Below, piece after piece: positions 28,592 to 38,670 of a stretch of 64,000 bases of DNA. Source of the DNA: an uncultured Acidobacteriota bacterium (lineage in GTDB: Bacteria > Acidobacteriota > Terriglobia > Bryobacterales > Bryobacteraceae); contig CADEFT010000006.1 in NCBI GenBank assembly GCA_902826685.1, positions 1 through 64,000 of the forward strand. Reading direction: 5' to 3'. Each line of letters opens with the position of its first letter. Position 1 is the stretch's first letter. Below the pieces are notes generated by a model that worked only from the letters and a program-made list of their open reading frames with translations, had not been told where the DNA came from and ran no database searches. The translations under genes were made by a program, and so were the position numbers.

Positions 28592-29164
28592 ATGAAGAAG
28601 CCCAGTTCTGCCTCCCTGCCCGCGAAAAATCCTTCCGAAGGCAGCCAGGACGGCGCAGGACGCAATACGGTGACGGCACAGGCATTGCAAACGGAATCGT
28701 TCGACTCGGCGATGAAACTCTTCCATAAGCGGGAATTCGCCGCCGCTAAGAAGCTGTTCGAGAAGGCGGCGGCGGGTCCGAGCCGCGAGATGGCGCATGC
28801 GGCGCGGCTGCACGTCCGGATGTGCGATCAGCGGCTGGATCAGCCGAAGAACGAGGCCAAAAGCCCGGAAGATTTGTATCACTACGCGATTACGCTAATC
28901 AACCGGCGGCAACTGGGCGAGGCAGAATCGTCTTTGAAGCGCGCGGTGGAACAGGCTCCGAACGCCGATCATATCCACTACGCCCTGGCGCTGGCCTATG
29001 GCTTGCAGGGCAAGCTGGAAGAGGCGGGGCGGCATCTGACACGCTCCATTCAATTGGAGCCCAAGAACCGGCTGATCGCCCGCAACGATGCGGACTTCCT
29101 GGAGTTCGGACGGCAGGGTCCGCTGCGCGAACTGGTGTTTTCGGAAGCAAAGGAATCGAGTTAG
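28592..29164 (+). CDS. TPR-repeat protein
   Basis: 190 residues: a disordered Ser/Gly-rich N-terminus of about 30 residues, then TPR-type helices (FDSAMKLFHKREFAAAKKLFEKA; YHYAITLINRRQLGEAESSLKRA; YALALAYGLQGKLEEA). No signal peptide. It lies 16 bases before yvcK and probably shares its transcript. Role unknown. Confidence 0.8.
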   Translation: MKKPSSASLPAKNPSEGSQDGAGRNTVTAQALQTESFDSAMKLFHKREFAAAKKLFEKAAAGPSREMAHAARLHVRMCDQRLDQPKNEAKSPEDLYHYAITLINRRQLGEAESSLKRAVEQAPNADHIHYALALAYGLQGKLEEAGRHLTRSIQLEPKNRLIARNDADFLEFGRQGPLRELVFSEAKESS

Positions 29165-29180
29165 CCATCGCGGACTCCCC

Positions 29181-30257
29181 ATGCCGTTGAGCTCATCGGC
29201 CGGCAGGCGGCTGCCGGGACTCGAGCAGCCGCTGAGAATCCTCGCCATCGGCGGGGGCACCGGACTTTCCACATTGCTGAAGGGCCTGAAGCATTACGCC
29301 AAGCCCGTGCTGGGCGGCGGCAGGCCGTGGCTGGATATTACGGCCATCGTGACGGTGACCGACGACGGCGGCAGCTCGGGCCGGTTGCGGCGCGAGTTCG
29401 ATGTGCTGCCGCCGGGCGACATCCGCAACTGCATGGTGGCGCTTTCCGAAGACGAAGCGCTGCTGTCGAAGCTGTTTCAGTATCGCTTCTCGACCGGACG
29501 CGGGCTGAAAGGCCATAGCTTCGGCAACCTTTTCCTGACCGCGCTGACGCAGTTGACCGGCGATTTCGCTCACGCCATTGCGTTGTCGTCGGAGATTCTG
29601 GCGAGTTCAGGCCGCATCTATCCTTCGACCGCAAGCAACGTGGTGTTGCATGCCAAGCTGGCCGATGGAACGGTGGTGGCCGGTGAGACCAACATCAGCA
29701 ACAGCACGTCGCGCATTCAGTCGATTTCGCTGTCGCCGAAAAAGCCGCTGCCGCTGCCGGCCACGCTGCGGGCCATCGCCGAAGCCGATCTGATCACCTT
29801 TGGGCCGGGCTCGCTGTTCACCAGCGTGATTCCGAACCTGCTGGTGGAGGGCATTCCGGATGCGATCGAGAATTCGATCGCGGTGAAAGCTTACTTTTGC
29901 AATCTGATGTGGCAGCCGGGCGAGACGACCAAGTTCCGCGCCTCCGACCACGTGACGGCGATCCACAAGCACGCCAGGCGGCGGGTGCTCGACTACGTAG
30001 TGGTCAATACGCGCGAGGTGAGCGAGCCGCAGGCCGAAAACTACGCCATCAACATGGCGCAACCGGTGGAAATTGACCTGGCGAAGCTGCGTTCGATGGG
30101 GCTGCAGGTGGTGCACGAAGACCTGCTGCAGCGTTCGGAGAAAGTGCGGCACGACCCGGACAAGGCGGCGGCCGTCGCGCTGCGCCTGGCAGTGGAAGGG
30201 CGGAACCGCCGCGAACAGGCGGGACTGCTGCCGAAGACGGGGACGGGCACCCTGTAG
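29181..30257 (+). CDS. yvcK: YvcK/CofD-family gluconeogenesis-factor-like protein
   Basis: 358 residues from the ATG at 29181. The CofD-like fold shows LAIGGGTGLSTLLKGLK, VTVTDDGGSSGRLRREF, LPPGDIRNC, GHSFGNLFL and FGPGSLFTSVIPNL. In Firmicutes YvcK binds UDP-sugars and supports cell-wall synthesis and growth on gluconeogenic carbon. The next gene, glmU, makes UDP-GlcNAc, a fitting neighbour. Distinction from the F420 enzyme CofD rests on the DDGGSSGRLR form and context. Confidence 0.9.
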   Translation: MPLSSSAGRRLPGLEQPLRILAIGGGTGLSTLLKGLKHYAKPVLGGGRPWLDITAIVTVTDDGGSSGRLRREFDVLPPGDIRNCMVALSEDEALLSKLFQYRFSTGRGLKGHSFGNLFLTALTQLTGDFAHAIALSSEILASSGRIYPSTASNVVLHAKLADGTVVAGETNISNSTSRIQSISLSPKKPLPLPATLRAIAEADLITFGPGSLFTSVIPNLLVEGIPDAIENSIAVKAYFCNLMWQPGETTKFRASDHVTAIHKHARRRVLDYVVVNTREVSEPQAENYAINMAQPVEIDLAKLRSMGLQVVHEDLLQRSEKVRHDPDKAAAVALRLAVEGRNRREQAGLLPKTGTGTL

Positions 30258-30302
30258 AGAACGCCCCTTTCCGCCGAAATTTCTGAATGAGTCGAGATTC
30301 GC

Positions 30303-31694
30303 ATGGCTAGACCTCTCATGGACACACCTCTGACGATCGTGATCCTGGCCGCGGGTTTGGGTACCCGCATGAAATCCCGCAAAGCCAAGGTGCTGCACCA
30401 GGCGGGCGGAAAGACGCTGGTGGAACACGTGGTGGACACGGCGCTCGAGCTGACGTCGCCCGAATCGGTGATCGTGGTGGTGGGCCACCAGGCCGACACG
30501 GTGCGGTCGCTGCTGGCCCGGCGCGGCGTTCGTTTCGCTCTGCAGACCGAGCAGAAAGGAACCGGGCATGCGCTGAAATGCTGCGAGAGCGAACTGGAAC
30601 ATCGCACGGGGCGGCTGGTGGTTCTATACGGCGATACGCCGCTGCTGCGCATGGAGACGGTGCGCAAGCTGATTGAGCTGCAGGGTTCGGCCGGAGCGGC
30701 GGCGGCGGCGATTACAACCGTGCTCGACGAGCCTCACGGCTATGGGCGCATCGTGCGCAACGCGGCCGGTGAGATGGTGGCGGTGGTAGAGGAAAAAGCC
30801 GCCACGCTCGACCAGAAGAAGATTCGCGAGATCAACGCCGGCATCTATTGCTTCGACGCGGGCCTGCTGTGGCGGCACATCGGCTCGATTCAGACCAACA
30901 ATCCGGCCGGGGAATACTATCTCACCGACATGGTGGAGATTCTGAACGGCGCGGGCGGGAAGGTGCTGCCGATGGTGGTGGAGGATTCGAGCGAACTGCT
31001 GGGCATCAATACGCGCCTGGAACTGGCCACCGTCGATCGCATCGTGCGCGAGCGCAAGGCAAGGCAACTCATGCTCGACGGGGTGACCATCGAAAAGCCG
31101 GAAACGGTGACCATCGACATGGGCGTGAAGATCGGGCCGGACACGGTAATCGAGCCGTTCACGCGGATCCTGGGTTCGACGGTGATCGGGTCGGATTGCC
31201 GCGTCGGGTCGTGTTCGATCATCGAAGATTCGACGCTTGAAGACGACGTGCAGGTGGGGGCGTTCACGGTGATCGGGACGTCGCATCTGGAGCCGGGCGT
31301 GCGGGTGGGGCCGTATTCGCGGCTGCGCCTGGACAATCATCTGGAAGCGGGCTCGCAGGTGGGCAACTTCGTGGAGCTGAAGAAGACGCGGCTCGGCAAA
31401 GGCACCAAGGCGCTGCACCTGGCGTATCTGGGCGATTCGACCATAGGGGCGAAGGTCAACATCGGGGCGGGCACCATTACGTGCAACTACGACGGGAAGA
31501 AGAAGCACCAGACCAAGATCGGCGATGGCGCGTTTGTAGGCAGCAATTCGACGCTGGTGGCGCCCATGGAGATCGGCGATGGCAGCTATGTGGCCGCCGG
31601 GTCGGTGATTACCAGCAAGGTTCCCGACGATGCGCTGGCTCTCGGGCGGTCGCGGCAGGTGGTGAAGGAAGAGTGGGCCAAGAAACGGCGATGA
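30303..31694 (+). CDS. glmU: Bifunctional GlmU: glucosamine-1-phosphate acetyltransferase / N-acetylglucosamine-1-phosphate uridyltransferase
   Basis: Makes UDP-GlcNAc. The N-terminal pyrophosphorylase domain has LAAGLGTRMKSRKAKVLH and GTGHAL, and the C-terminal left-handed beta helix has hexapeptide repeats (about residues 255-440) with the acetyl-transfer region NIGAGTITCNYDGKKKHQT. 463 residues, full length. The start may be the ATG at 30303 or 30318. The stop overlaps the next start as ATGA. Confidence 0.97.
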   Translation: MARPLMDTPLTIVILAAGLGTRMKSRKAKVLHQAGGKTLVEHVVDTALELTSPESVIVVVGHQADTVRSLLARRGVRFALQTEQKGTGHALKCCESELEHRTGRLVVLYGDTPLLRMETVRKLIELQGSAGAAAAAITTVLDEPHGYGRIVRNAAGEMVAVVEEKAATLDQKKIREINAGIYCFDAGLLWRHIGSIQTNNPAGEYYLTDMVEILNGAGGKVLPMVVEDSSELLGINTRLELATVDRIVRERKARQLMLDGVTIEKPETVTIDMGVKIGPDTVIEPFTRILGSTVIGSDCRVGSCSIIEDSTLEDDVQVGAFTVIGTSHLEPGVRVGPYSRLRLDNHLEAGSQVGNFVELKKTRLGKGTKALHLAYLGDSTIGAKVNIGAGTITCNYDGKKKHQTKIGDGAFVGSNSTLVAPMEIGDGSYVAAGSVITSKVPDDALALGRSRQVVKEEWAKKRR

Positions 31695-32233
31695 CGACGG
31701 AAGAACAGTTCTGGCACTGGTTTCAGGAACACGAGACGGAGCTGCTGGCCACGCTTGAAACCGATGCGGCCGCCTTCACGCGTCGCGTCAATTCGTGGCT
31801 GGGCATGACGCATCCAGGCCTTGGATGCGAACCGGCGGCGCGCCCCGACGGCGCGTATTGGAATCTGTACGTGACCGCGCGAGGCGTCATCGAGAATTTC
31901 GAGGCGGTGGATGCATTGGTGGCCGCCGCTCCTGTACTGGCCCATTTTCGCGCGGTGGCCTTTCTGCCCCCGGCCGAGGGCTTGCAGCCGCACCCGGAGG
32001 TTCGCTTCCGGCACGTGATGGACGATGATCGCGCCAGCGTCACCCTGTTTGTCGATGGCTACCGGGAAGACGACCTTGACCAGCGGGTGACGCGCGACAT
32101 GCACAACCTTCTGTCGGCGCTGCTGGGCGAATACCGGTGCGAGACCAAGATCGGCGCCGTCGACGTGGAGCCGCTCAGCGAATCGGCGCGGAATCTGCCG
32201 CCGATCGAGCAGCTACCGCAGGCCCTCAAGTAG
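31691..32233 (+). CDS. Hypothetical protein coupled to glmU
   Basis: 180 residues, not recognised. The ATG lies in the glmU stop (ATGA), so translation is likely coupled. No signal peptide or membrane segment. It starts acidic and aromatic (MTTEEQFWHWFQEHETELL) and contains VTLFVDGYREDDL near the middle. A pattern of alternating strands and helices suggests a small alpha/beta domain. The last 21 bases overlap the convergent LRR gene. Confidence 0.75.
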   Translation: MTTEEQFWHWFQEHETELLATLETDAAAFTRRVNSWLGMTHPGLGCEPAARPDGAYWNLYVTARGVIENFEAVDALVAAAPVLAHFRAVAFLPPAEGLQPHPEVRFRHVMDDDRASVTLFVDGYREDDLDQRVTRDMHNLLSALLGEYRCETKIGAVDVEPLSESARNLPPIEQLPQALK

Positions 32234-33175
32234 GGGGCGCAGCTTTTCCAGTCCCTCGGGGGTGAGCGCGGAACCGGTGAGATAGACACGGCGCAGACCG
32301 CGCATCGCCTGAAGCGGCGCGACGGCGGTGTCGTCGAGTTTGCGCGACAGGCCGAGGCGCAATTCCTTCAGACCGGTGAGCGCGGCAAGAGACCGGATGG
32401 CGTTGGCCGTCACGGGCTGCCGCGTGAGATCGAGATACTCGAGCTTTGAGAGGCCGGCGAGCGCGGAAAGATCGGCCAGCTCGGAACGCTCGGCTTCGGG
32501 GTGGCCGGGACGATCGGTACCGCGATCGGAGATGGTGGCGGCGGCCAGATTCAGGCGTTCGAGCCGGTGCAGTGAGCCGATGCGGGCGAGCGTGGTTTCC
32601 GTCAAAGGCAAGCCCCACAATCCGGAATCGACACGCTGCGTTCCTCCTACGTCGAGATCGGTCAACGCCGGCAATTGCTTCAGCAATAGCAGACACTGGC
32701 CGGTGAGGCGGTTGCCGCCGATGGACAGCTTGCGGAGCTTTTCGAGACCAAGCAGCGCTTCAAAGCCATCGTCGTTGATTTCAGTAAAGCCGAGGTCGAG
32801 CTCGCGCAGGCTTGTGAGCGGCGCCAGGTGCTCGAAAACCTTGCTGGTGACGCGCGCGCCGCGTAGATCGAGCTTTTCAAGCCGCTTCCATCGGGCCAGA
32901 TTGGCCAGACCGTCGTCGGTGATGTATTCGGCGTAGCGCAGGCTCAATTCGCGTACATCGGGCAGATCGCGCAGCGCCCGCAACCCGGCGTCGGTGACCT
33001 TGGTTTGCGACAGATCGAGCTTGCGGAGAGCGGTGAGGCGGCTGACGCGCGCCATTTCCGCGTCGGTGACCCAACTGGAGGTGAGGTCGAGTTCGACGAC
33101 GCGGCCCGCCGGGTCCTTCACTTCGACCGCCCGGTCGATGGGGTTGAACAAAGCGAGCAGGAAAATGAGCTTCAC
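32213..33175 (-). CDS. Secreted leucine-rich-repeat protein (second of a pair)
   Basis: 320 residues. The GTG at 33175 sits in the stop of the preceding LRR gene as GTGA, with GGAGGAG just upstream. A hydrophobic start (VKLIFLLALF) is probably an export signal. About ten LRRs of the plain type follow, e.g. LRKLDLSQTKVTDAGLRAL and LRELDLGFTEINDDGFEAL. Such LTDAGL-type repeats are common in planctomycetes and acidobacteria; targets are unknown. Confidence 0.85.
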   Translation of the reverse strand: MKLIFLLALFNPIDRAVEVKDPAGRVVELDLTSSWVTDAEMARVSRLTALRKLDLSQTKVTDAGLRALRDLPDVRELSLRYAEYITDDGLANLARWKRLEKLDLRGARVTSKVFEHLAPLTSLRELDLGFTEINDDGFEALLGLEKLRKLSIGGNRLTGQCLLLLKQLPALTDLDVGGTQRVDSGLWGLPLTETTLARIGSLHRLERLNLAAATISDRGTDRPGHPEAERSELADLSALAGLSKLEYLDLTRQPVTANAIRSLAALTGLKELRLGLSRKLDDTAVAPLQAMRGLRRVYLTGSALTPEGLEKLRPLLEGLR

Positions 33176-35103
33176 GCTCTCCTCCGGTTGGGCAGGGCGG
33201 AATCCTTGTCCCAGACGATGTGGCATCCGGGCAGCGCGGCCTTGAGTTCGGCGAGGCCAGCCGGGGTCACCAGGGTGTGATACAGATTCAGCGATTTCAG
33301 GTTGCGGTAATTCTTCAGCATGGCCACGGCCCGATCGGTGATGTGGGTGCTGTCGAGGCTTAGCTCCTCGATCGAGGACAGCGCGGCCAGCGGGTCGATG
33401 CCCTTGTCGTATAACTCGGCGTAGTCGAGCCGCAGCGAGGTGAGGCCGGTGAGGGCGGCAATGGATTTCATGCCTTCATCGGAGAGGCGCGTGCGGACCA
33501 GGTCGAGCCGTCGCAGGTTTTTGAGCGGGACCAGGTGAGTCAGGCCGAGGTCGGTGAGGCGGGCTTCGCGAAGAATCAACTCTTCGAGCTGGGTGAGCGA
33601 GGCCAGCGGTTTCAGGCCGGCGTCGGTCAGATCGGTGCTGGCGAGATCGAGGAAGGTGACCGATTTCAGAAGATCGAGCGGGGCGCCATCGGAGATATCG
33701 GTGTGAGCGAGCGACAGGCGGCGCAGGCCGGCCATGCGTCCGATGGGCGCGATGGCGGCGTTGGTGAGCGGGGAGCCGTGGGCGTCGAGTTCTTCCAGGC
33801 TCTTGAAATTCGCCAGGCCCTCGCCTTCCACATACGTATTGGCGATGGCGAGGCGGCGCAGCCTGGGCAGGGCGGCGAGCGCGGCGAGGCCGGTATCGGA
33901 AAGCGAAGTACTCGACAGGTTGAGTTCCTCGATCGAGGCGAGACGGGCGAGGGCGCGCATGCCCGCGTCTCCTACTTCGGTCGCTTCGAGGCTGAGCTTG
34001 CGCAGCGACGGCAGCGCGGCGAGCTTTGCCAATTGCGCATCGGTAATGGCCGAGCTGGCGAGCGAAACCTCGCTGCCGCCGGAGATTACTTTGCCGCCGA
34101 TGGATGCGATCCACTGTTCGACCGGACCGGCGGCGGCCACCTTGGCGGCGGCGCGAGCGGGCTGCTGGTTGTAGAGCAGCCGGGCTTCGGGCAGCGCGGC
34201 ATGCAGGGCGTCGATGCCCGCCTGCGTGACACGGCTATAGCGCAAGTCGGCTTCGAGCAGGCTCTTCATTCGCTTGAGAGGCTCAATGCCCGAGTTCGAA
34301 ACGCGGGTGCGATAGAGGTTCAGCTCTTCGAGCGCGGTAAGACCGGCGAGGGCGGGCATGCCGGCGTCGGTGATGGCCGTGCCCATCAGGTTCAGTTTTT
34401 TCAGGCGTTTCAAGGGCGCGATGAATTGCAGGCCGGCGTCGGTCAGCGCGGTGCCGTGTACGTCGAGCTCTTCGAGTTCCGTCAGATTGCCGAGAGCGGC
34501 CAGCCCTTTGTCGGTCACCTCCGTATCGCCCAGGCGCAGGCGCTGCAAGCGTGTCATGCCGGCGAGGTTGGCGGCGCCCTTATCGTCAAGGGGAGACAGC
34601 GTGAGATCGAGCGCGCGCAGGTTCACGAAAGGCGCCAGCGTGTGCCCCTTGACGGCGCTCTGGCGGATGACGATCTCCTTGAGACCTTTCAGATTTCGAA
34701 TCTCTTCGAGTCCTGAATCGCGGAAGCGAATGCTGTCGAGGAAGTGGAAGCTGAAGGTCAGCACTTCGAGGCTCTCAACGGGCGCGAGATATTTGAGATC
34801 GCGCGAACCGTCGCGGCCGCTATCGGCGTTGCGGTTCCACAAAGGGCCGGGCAGGTGCAGTTCCTTCAGAGACCGGAGGCCGGTGAGGCGTTCGAGATCG
34901 GGCGGATCGACGTTGACGCCGACCCAGTCGAGCACCTCGACGCGGATTTCGCCCGAGGGAAGTTCGGACACATCGCTCAGGCGGGAGGAGCCGCTCACGA
35001 GCTTGACGCGCCCGCCCATCGAGAGCGTCCACTCGGCGATCCTGCGGTCGGATTCGGCGGCCAGAAGGGCTCCGGCGCAGGACAGCAAAACGAGAGCGCG
35101 CAT
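33172..35103 (-). CDS. Secreted leucine-rich-repeat protein with two duplicated LRR arms
   Basis: 643 residues with a signal peptide (MRALVLLSCAGALLAAE). Two arms repeat the same plan: an opening W-x-x-S-(M/I)-GG-(R/K)-V segment (WTLSMGGRVKLVSG near residue 25; WIASIGGKVISGG near residue 330), then eight to ten LRRs, then a closing ALHAALPEARLL or ELKAALPGCHIV cap. The second arm starts right after the cap of the first, so the gene arose by internal duplication. It is coupled to the next LRR gene by a 4-base overlap. Confidence 0.85.
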   Translation of the reverse strand: MRALVLLSCAGALLAAESDRRIAEWTLSMGGRVKLVSGSSRLSDVSELPSGEIRVEVLDWVGVNVDPPDLERLTGLRSLKELHLPGPLWNRNADSGRDGSRDLKYLAPVESLEVLTFSFHFLDSIRFRDSGLEEIRNLKGLKEIVIRQSAVKGHTLAPFVNLRALDLTLSPLDDKGAANLAGMTRLQRLRLGDTEVTDKGLAALGNLTELEELDVHGTALTDAGLQFIAPLKRLKKLNLMGTAITDAGMPALAGLTALEELNLYRTRVSNSGIEPLKRMKSLLEADLRYSRVTQAGIDALHAALPEARLLYNQQPARAAAKVAAAGPVEQWIASIGGKVISGGSEVSLASSAITDAQLAKLAALPSLRKLSLEATEVGDAGMRALARLASIEELNLSSTSLSDTGLAALAALPRLRRLAIANTYVEGEGLANFKSLEELDAHGSPLTNAAIAPIGRMAGLRRLSLAHTDISDGAPLDLLKSVTFLDLASTDLTDAGLKPLASLTQLEELILREARLTDLGLTHLVPLKNLRRLDLVRTRLSDEGMKSIAALTGLTSLRLDYAELYDKGIDPLAALSSIEELSLDSTHITDRAVAMLKNYRNLKSLNLYHTLVTPAGLAELKAALPGCHIVWDKDSALPNRRRA

Positions 35104-35109
35104 GAAAAT

Positions 35110-36444
35110 TTAGCCCTGGCGCAGCTTCATCGACTCAGGATCCCAGTTGAGCGTCTTCTGATCGAAGTAGCTCATATTGGAAAGAAGCGCGGGGCCGGCG
35201 GCGCGGAACCCGAAGACGGAATCCTCGACGACGGGCTGGCGGCTGCGCACGGCGCGGATGAAGTTGCGATGGTGATCGAGGTGGTCGTTGTAGCCTCGGG
35301 GCGGGTTGTAGATCTCCTGGCGGTCGGGGCGGATGGCGTCGGCGCTGAGTTCGGTTGGCGGATACTTCTCGTGATACTGCTTGAGGAATTCCTTCTGCGT
35401 AGTCTCGGGGAAGGTGTTGATGGTGTAACCGGGCTCGGCCTGGCGCGGCACGCGGGAGACGGTGACGCCGCGATCGACCGATAGAGTGCCTTCGGAGCCG
35501 ACAAAGCGGAAGCCCGAATTTTCGGCCGCGCCGTTGACGAAGTTGACGCGGAGGGCGAGGTTGAAGGCGGGCATCTTGCCGCGCTCCGGGTAGTCGTAAA
35601 TGCCCAGCATGACGTCGGGTACGTCGCGGCCGTCTTTCCAGAAGCGCAGGCCGCCGGTGGCGTGGACGCGCGTGGGTCCGATGGCGCCGGTGATGAAATG
35701 CATGCCGCTGAACAGGTGGACGAAGAGGTCGCCGGCGACGCCGGTGCCGTAGTCGCGGTAGTTGCGCCAGCGGAACAGGCGGATGGGCTCGAAGGAACGC
35801 TTGGGCGCCTGGCCGAGGAAACGGTCCCAATCGATGTTTTCAGGTGTGGCGTCGGGCGGAATGGAATACTGCCAGGCGCCGATGGCGGAGTTGCGATCCC
35901 ACCAGGCTTCGACCAGATTGAGTTCGCCGATGACGCCCGCGTCGATGAGTTCCTTGGCCTTCTGATAGACGATGGAGCTCACGCGCTGGCTGCCCACCTG
36001 CAGGATGCGGCCGGTGCGCTTTTGCGCCTCGACGACGGCCTCGCCCTGGTCGAGTTTCTGCACCATCGGCTTTTCGCAGTAGACGTCCTTACCGGCTTCC
36101 ATGGCATCGATGGAGATGCGGGAATGCCAATGGTCGGGAGTGCCGACGATGACGGCATCGATGTCTTTGCGGGAAAGGATCTCGCGGTAGTCGCGGGTGG
36201 TGAACAGATCGGCGCCCCAGACTTCCTTGGCGCGTTTCAGGCGGCCTTGATAGACGTCGGCAACGGCCACCAGCTTCACGCCTTTTTGCGCCAGGGAGCT
36301 ATTGGCATCGCCGCTGCCCATGCCGCCGGCGCCGATGAGCGCGATCTGAATGTTGTCGTTGGCGGAGGTCTTCTGCGCCAGGGCCTGGCTGGCCAGCGGC
36401 AGGGCTGAACCGGCTTGAAGGAAATGGCGGCGGGTGGTGGACAT
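35110..36444 (-). CDS. Tat-exported Gfo/Idh/MocA-family oxidoreductase
   Basis: 444 residues. Twin-arginine signal TTRRHFLQAGSALPLA, then the NAD(P)-binding Rossmann domain (IALIGAGGMGSGDA), the catalytic EKP motif (DVYCEKPM) and a C-terminal dimerisation/substrate domain. Secreted members often act on glycosides or inositols by an oxidise-eliminate-reduce route. The substrate is unknown. It lies 6 bases upstream (transcriptionally) of the LRR pair. Confidence 0.88.
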   Translation of the reverse strand: MSTTRRHFLQAGSALPLASQALAQKTSANDNIQIALIGAGGMGSGDANSSLAQKGVKLVAVADVYQGRLKRAKEVWGADLFTTRDYREILSRKDIDAVIVGTPDHWHSRISIDAMEAGKDVYCEKPMVQKLDQGEAVVEAQKRTGRILQVGSQRVSSIVYQKAKELIDAGVIGELNLVEAWWDRNSAIGAWQYSIPPDATPENIDWDRFLGQAPKRSFEPIRLFRWRNYRDYGTGVAGDLFVHLFSGMHFITGAIGPTRVHATGGLRFWKDGRDVPDVMLGIYDYPERGKMPAFNLALRVNFVNGAAENSGFRFVGSEGTLSVDRGVTVSRVPRQAEPGYTINTFPETTQKEFLKQYHEKYPPTELSADAIRPDRQEIYNPPRGYNDHLDHHRNFIRAVRSRQPVVEDSVFGFRAAGPALLSNMSYFDQKTLNWDPESMKLRQG

Positions 36445-36490
36445 CGTTGTCTCCTCCCTAATACTGTACGCCCTATGAGACCCTGGATGG

Positions 36491-37333
36491 GTGCGTCCGA
36501 GCGAGTGGCTGATTGCAGCCTATTTTTCCTACACCGCCTTGTGCAGCCTGGTGATGGACGTTCGGCCGGGCATTCGTCCCGTGATCTTCACGGTGAACGC
36601 ACTGGTGATCGCGACGGTGATACTGCTGGTGTTTGCCGAGAGGCTGCGCAGGCGGCTGGTATTGACCGTCATGCGCGACTGGTTTCCCTTGACGCTGATG
36701 CTGCTCGCCTATCGCGAGATGGGCTGGCTGGCGCCTCCTTTTCATACCTACCGGTGGGAGATGTCGTGGATTCAATGGGACCGGGTGTTGTTGAACGCCT
36801 GGGGACTGCGGGCGGCGATTGAGTCGCTGGGGCCGGTGGTGCCTTCGATACTCGAGATCTCCTACTCGCTGGTCTATACGATCGCCCCGTTTTGTATGGC
36901 GTGGATTTACTACCGGCGCAAGCCGGAGCGGATGGACGCCTTCCTGACGGTGTTCCTGGCGGGTATTTTCGGGTCGTACGCGCTGTTTCCATTCTTTCCG
37001 TCGGAGCCGCCGCGCACGGTGTTTCCCGGCGCGGACCTGCCCGGCGCGATGACGATTTTCCGGCGGTTCAATCTGGGTCTGGTGGGAAACTACGGCATCC
37101 ACCTCAGCGTGTTTCCGAGCGCGCACTGTTCGGGTGCGTTTGCGGCGGCGTTTGCGATGCGCGAGATCTGGCCCGAAGACCCATGGGTGTGGCGGATGCT
37201 GCTGGTACTGGCGTTTTCGATTGCGACAGCTACGGTCTATGGGCGGTATCACTACGCGGCGGATGCGGCGGCGGGCATCGCTATCGCGCTGGGAGCGTGG
37301 ACGATCGCGCGTGCCCGGAGGGCGACGATTTGA
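36491..37333 (+). CDS. PAP2-family membrane phosphatase or inositolphosphotransferase
   Basis: 280 residues with six or so membrane segments. The phosphatase triad region is FPSEPPR, then SVFPSAHCSG (His nucleophile region) and YGRYHYAADAAAG. Some bacterial proteins with this arrangement act on polyprenyl phosphates or on inositol lipids. The start is a GTG at 36491. Its stop overlaps the TTG of the amidase gene. Confidence 0.85.
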   Translation: MRPSEWLIAAYFSYTALCSLVMDVRPGIRPVIFTVNALVIATVILLVFAERLRRRLVLTVMRDWFPLTLMLLAYREMGWLAPPFHTYRWEMSWIQWDRVLLNAWGLRAAIESLGPVVPSILEISYSLVYTIAPFCMAWIYYRRKPERMDAFLTVFLAGIFGSYALFPFFPSEPPRTVFPGADLPGAMTIFRRFNLGLVGNYGIHLSVFPSAHCSGAFAAAFAMREIWPEDPWVWRMLLVLAFSIATATVYGRYHYAADAAAGIAIALGAWTIARARRATI

Positions 37334-38670
37334 TTTTCGATTCGGCGATGGCGATGGCCGAGGCGGTGCGGTTGCGCCGGATCTCCCCCCGGGAATTGGT
37401 GGAGGCGCACCTGTCGCGTATCGCCAAAGTCAACCCGCTGCTGAACGCGGTGGTGGAGATTGGGCGCGATTTCGATTTCCATGGCGGCGGACCTTTGGCG
37501 GGCGTGCCGATGACGGTGAAGGGCGCCTGGGATTGCACAGGCTTTCGCAACAGCGGCGGGACCGCCGGGCGCAGGGATTTCGTCGCCGCCGGCGATGCCA
37601 CGGCGATCGCACGGCTGCGCGCTGCAGGCGCCATTCCCATCGCCGTGACCAACCTGCCGGAGTTCTCGTTTGCGTTTGAAGCCGACAACCGGATTCACGG
37701 GCGAACCAACAATCCTTACGATGCGGCGCGCACGCCGGGTGGCAGTGGCGGAGGCGGGGCGGCGGCGATCGCGGCGGGATGCTCGCCCTTTGAGGCGGGC
37801 GGCGATATGGGCGGCAGCATTCGCCTTCCATGCCATAGCTGCGGCATCGCGGGCTTGAAACCGACGTTAGGCCGCGTGCCGTTGACGGGCTATTTTCCAG
37901 GCCCTTTCGGTCCGGTGACGATGCTGGCGACGGCGGGTCCAATGGCGCGGCACGTGGACGATCTGTATCCTTTGCTGAAGCTGATGGCGGGTCCCGATGG
38001 CGAGGATGCCAATGCCGTGGACGGCGTGTTGCGCGATCCGGCGGCGGTGCGGCTGGGGGATCTGCGGATCGCCTTTCACGGCAGCAATGGCGTGTTGGCA
38101 CCGGACACGGAGGTGATGCGCGCGGTGGAGGACGCGGCCAGGACACTCGATGGGGCCTGCCGTTCGGTGGAAGAAGCGATGCCGGAGGGCATGGCCGGAT
38201 GCTTCGACCTGTTTCTGAGTATTCTGGGCGCCGACGGAGGCGCGGGACTCGATCAACTGAAGGCGGAGTCGGGCACGGACGTGTTGTCGCCGCTGGTGGA
38301 GGGATTTCTCGAGATCCTGCGTCCGCGGGCTTCGAGCGGAGCGCGCTTCGGCGAGTTGCTGGTACAGCGGGATCTGTTCCGCCGGGCGGTGGCGCGATTC
38401 TTTTGCCGCTACGACGCGCTGATCTGCCCGGTGAATGCGCACAGCGCGATCCCGCACGGCGAGTCGGTGGCGAGGCTCGCGTCCTATAGCTACACCATGG
38501 CGCACAACCTGAGTGGATGTCCGGGCGCGGTGGTGCGCTTCGGAACGGGGCCGGGCGGCCTTCCGGTGGGAGTGCAGGTGGTGGCGGCGGCGTGGCGCGA
38601 GGATCTCGCTCTGGCGGTGGCGTCCTATTTGGAAAACAACGGCGGCGGTTTCCGTCCACCCGCGCTGTGA
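37330..38670 (+). CDS. Amidase-signature family amidase
   Basis: 446 residues from TTG 37330 (in the stop of the PAP2 gene); an ATG at 37348 is an alternative. Catalytic Ser-cisSer-Lys elements are in place: Lys in MTVKGAWD, the first Ser in [10 protein letters not shown] and the nucleophile Ser in GGDMGGSIR. The usual GGSS pair is reduced to GGSG. Substrate unknown. The last 46 bases overlap the convergent pseudouridine synthase gene. Confidence 0.88.
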   Translation: MIFDSAMAMAEAVRLRRISPRELVEAHLSRIAKVNPLLNAVVEIGRDFDFHGGGPLAGVPMTVKGAWDCTGFRNSGGTAGRRDFVAAGDATAIARLRAAGAIPIAVTNLPEFSFAFEADNRIHGRTNNPYDAARTPGGSGGGGAAAIAAGCSPFEAGGDMGGSIRLPCHSCGIAGLKPTLGRVPLTGYFPGPFGPVTMLATAGPMARHVDDLYPLLKLMAGPDGEDANAVDGVLRDPAAVRLGDLRIAFHGSNGVLAPDTEVMRAVEDAARTLDGACRSVEEAMPEGMAGCFDLFLSILGADGGAGLDQLKAESGTDVLSPLVEGFLEILRPRASSGARFGELLVQRDLFRRAVARFFCRYDALICPVNAHSAIPHGESVARLASYSYTMAHNLSGCPGAVVRFGTGPGGLPVGVQVVAAAWREDLALAVASYLENNGGGFRPPAL

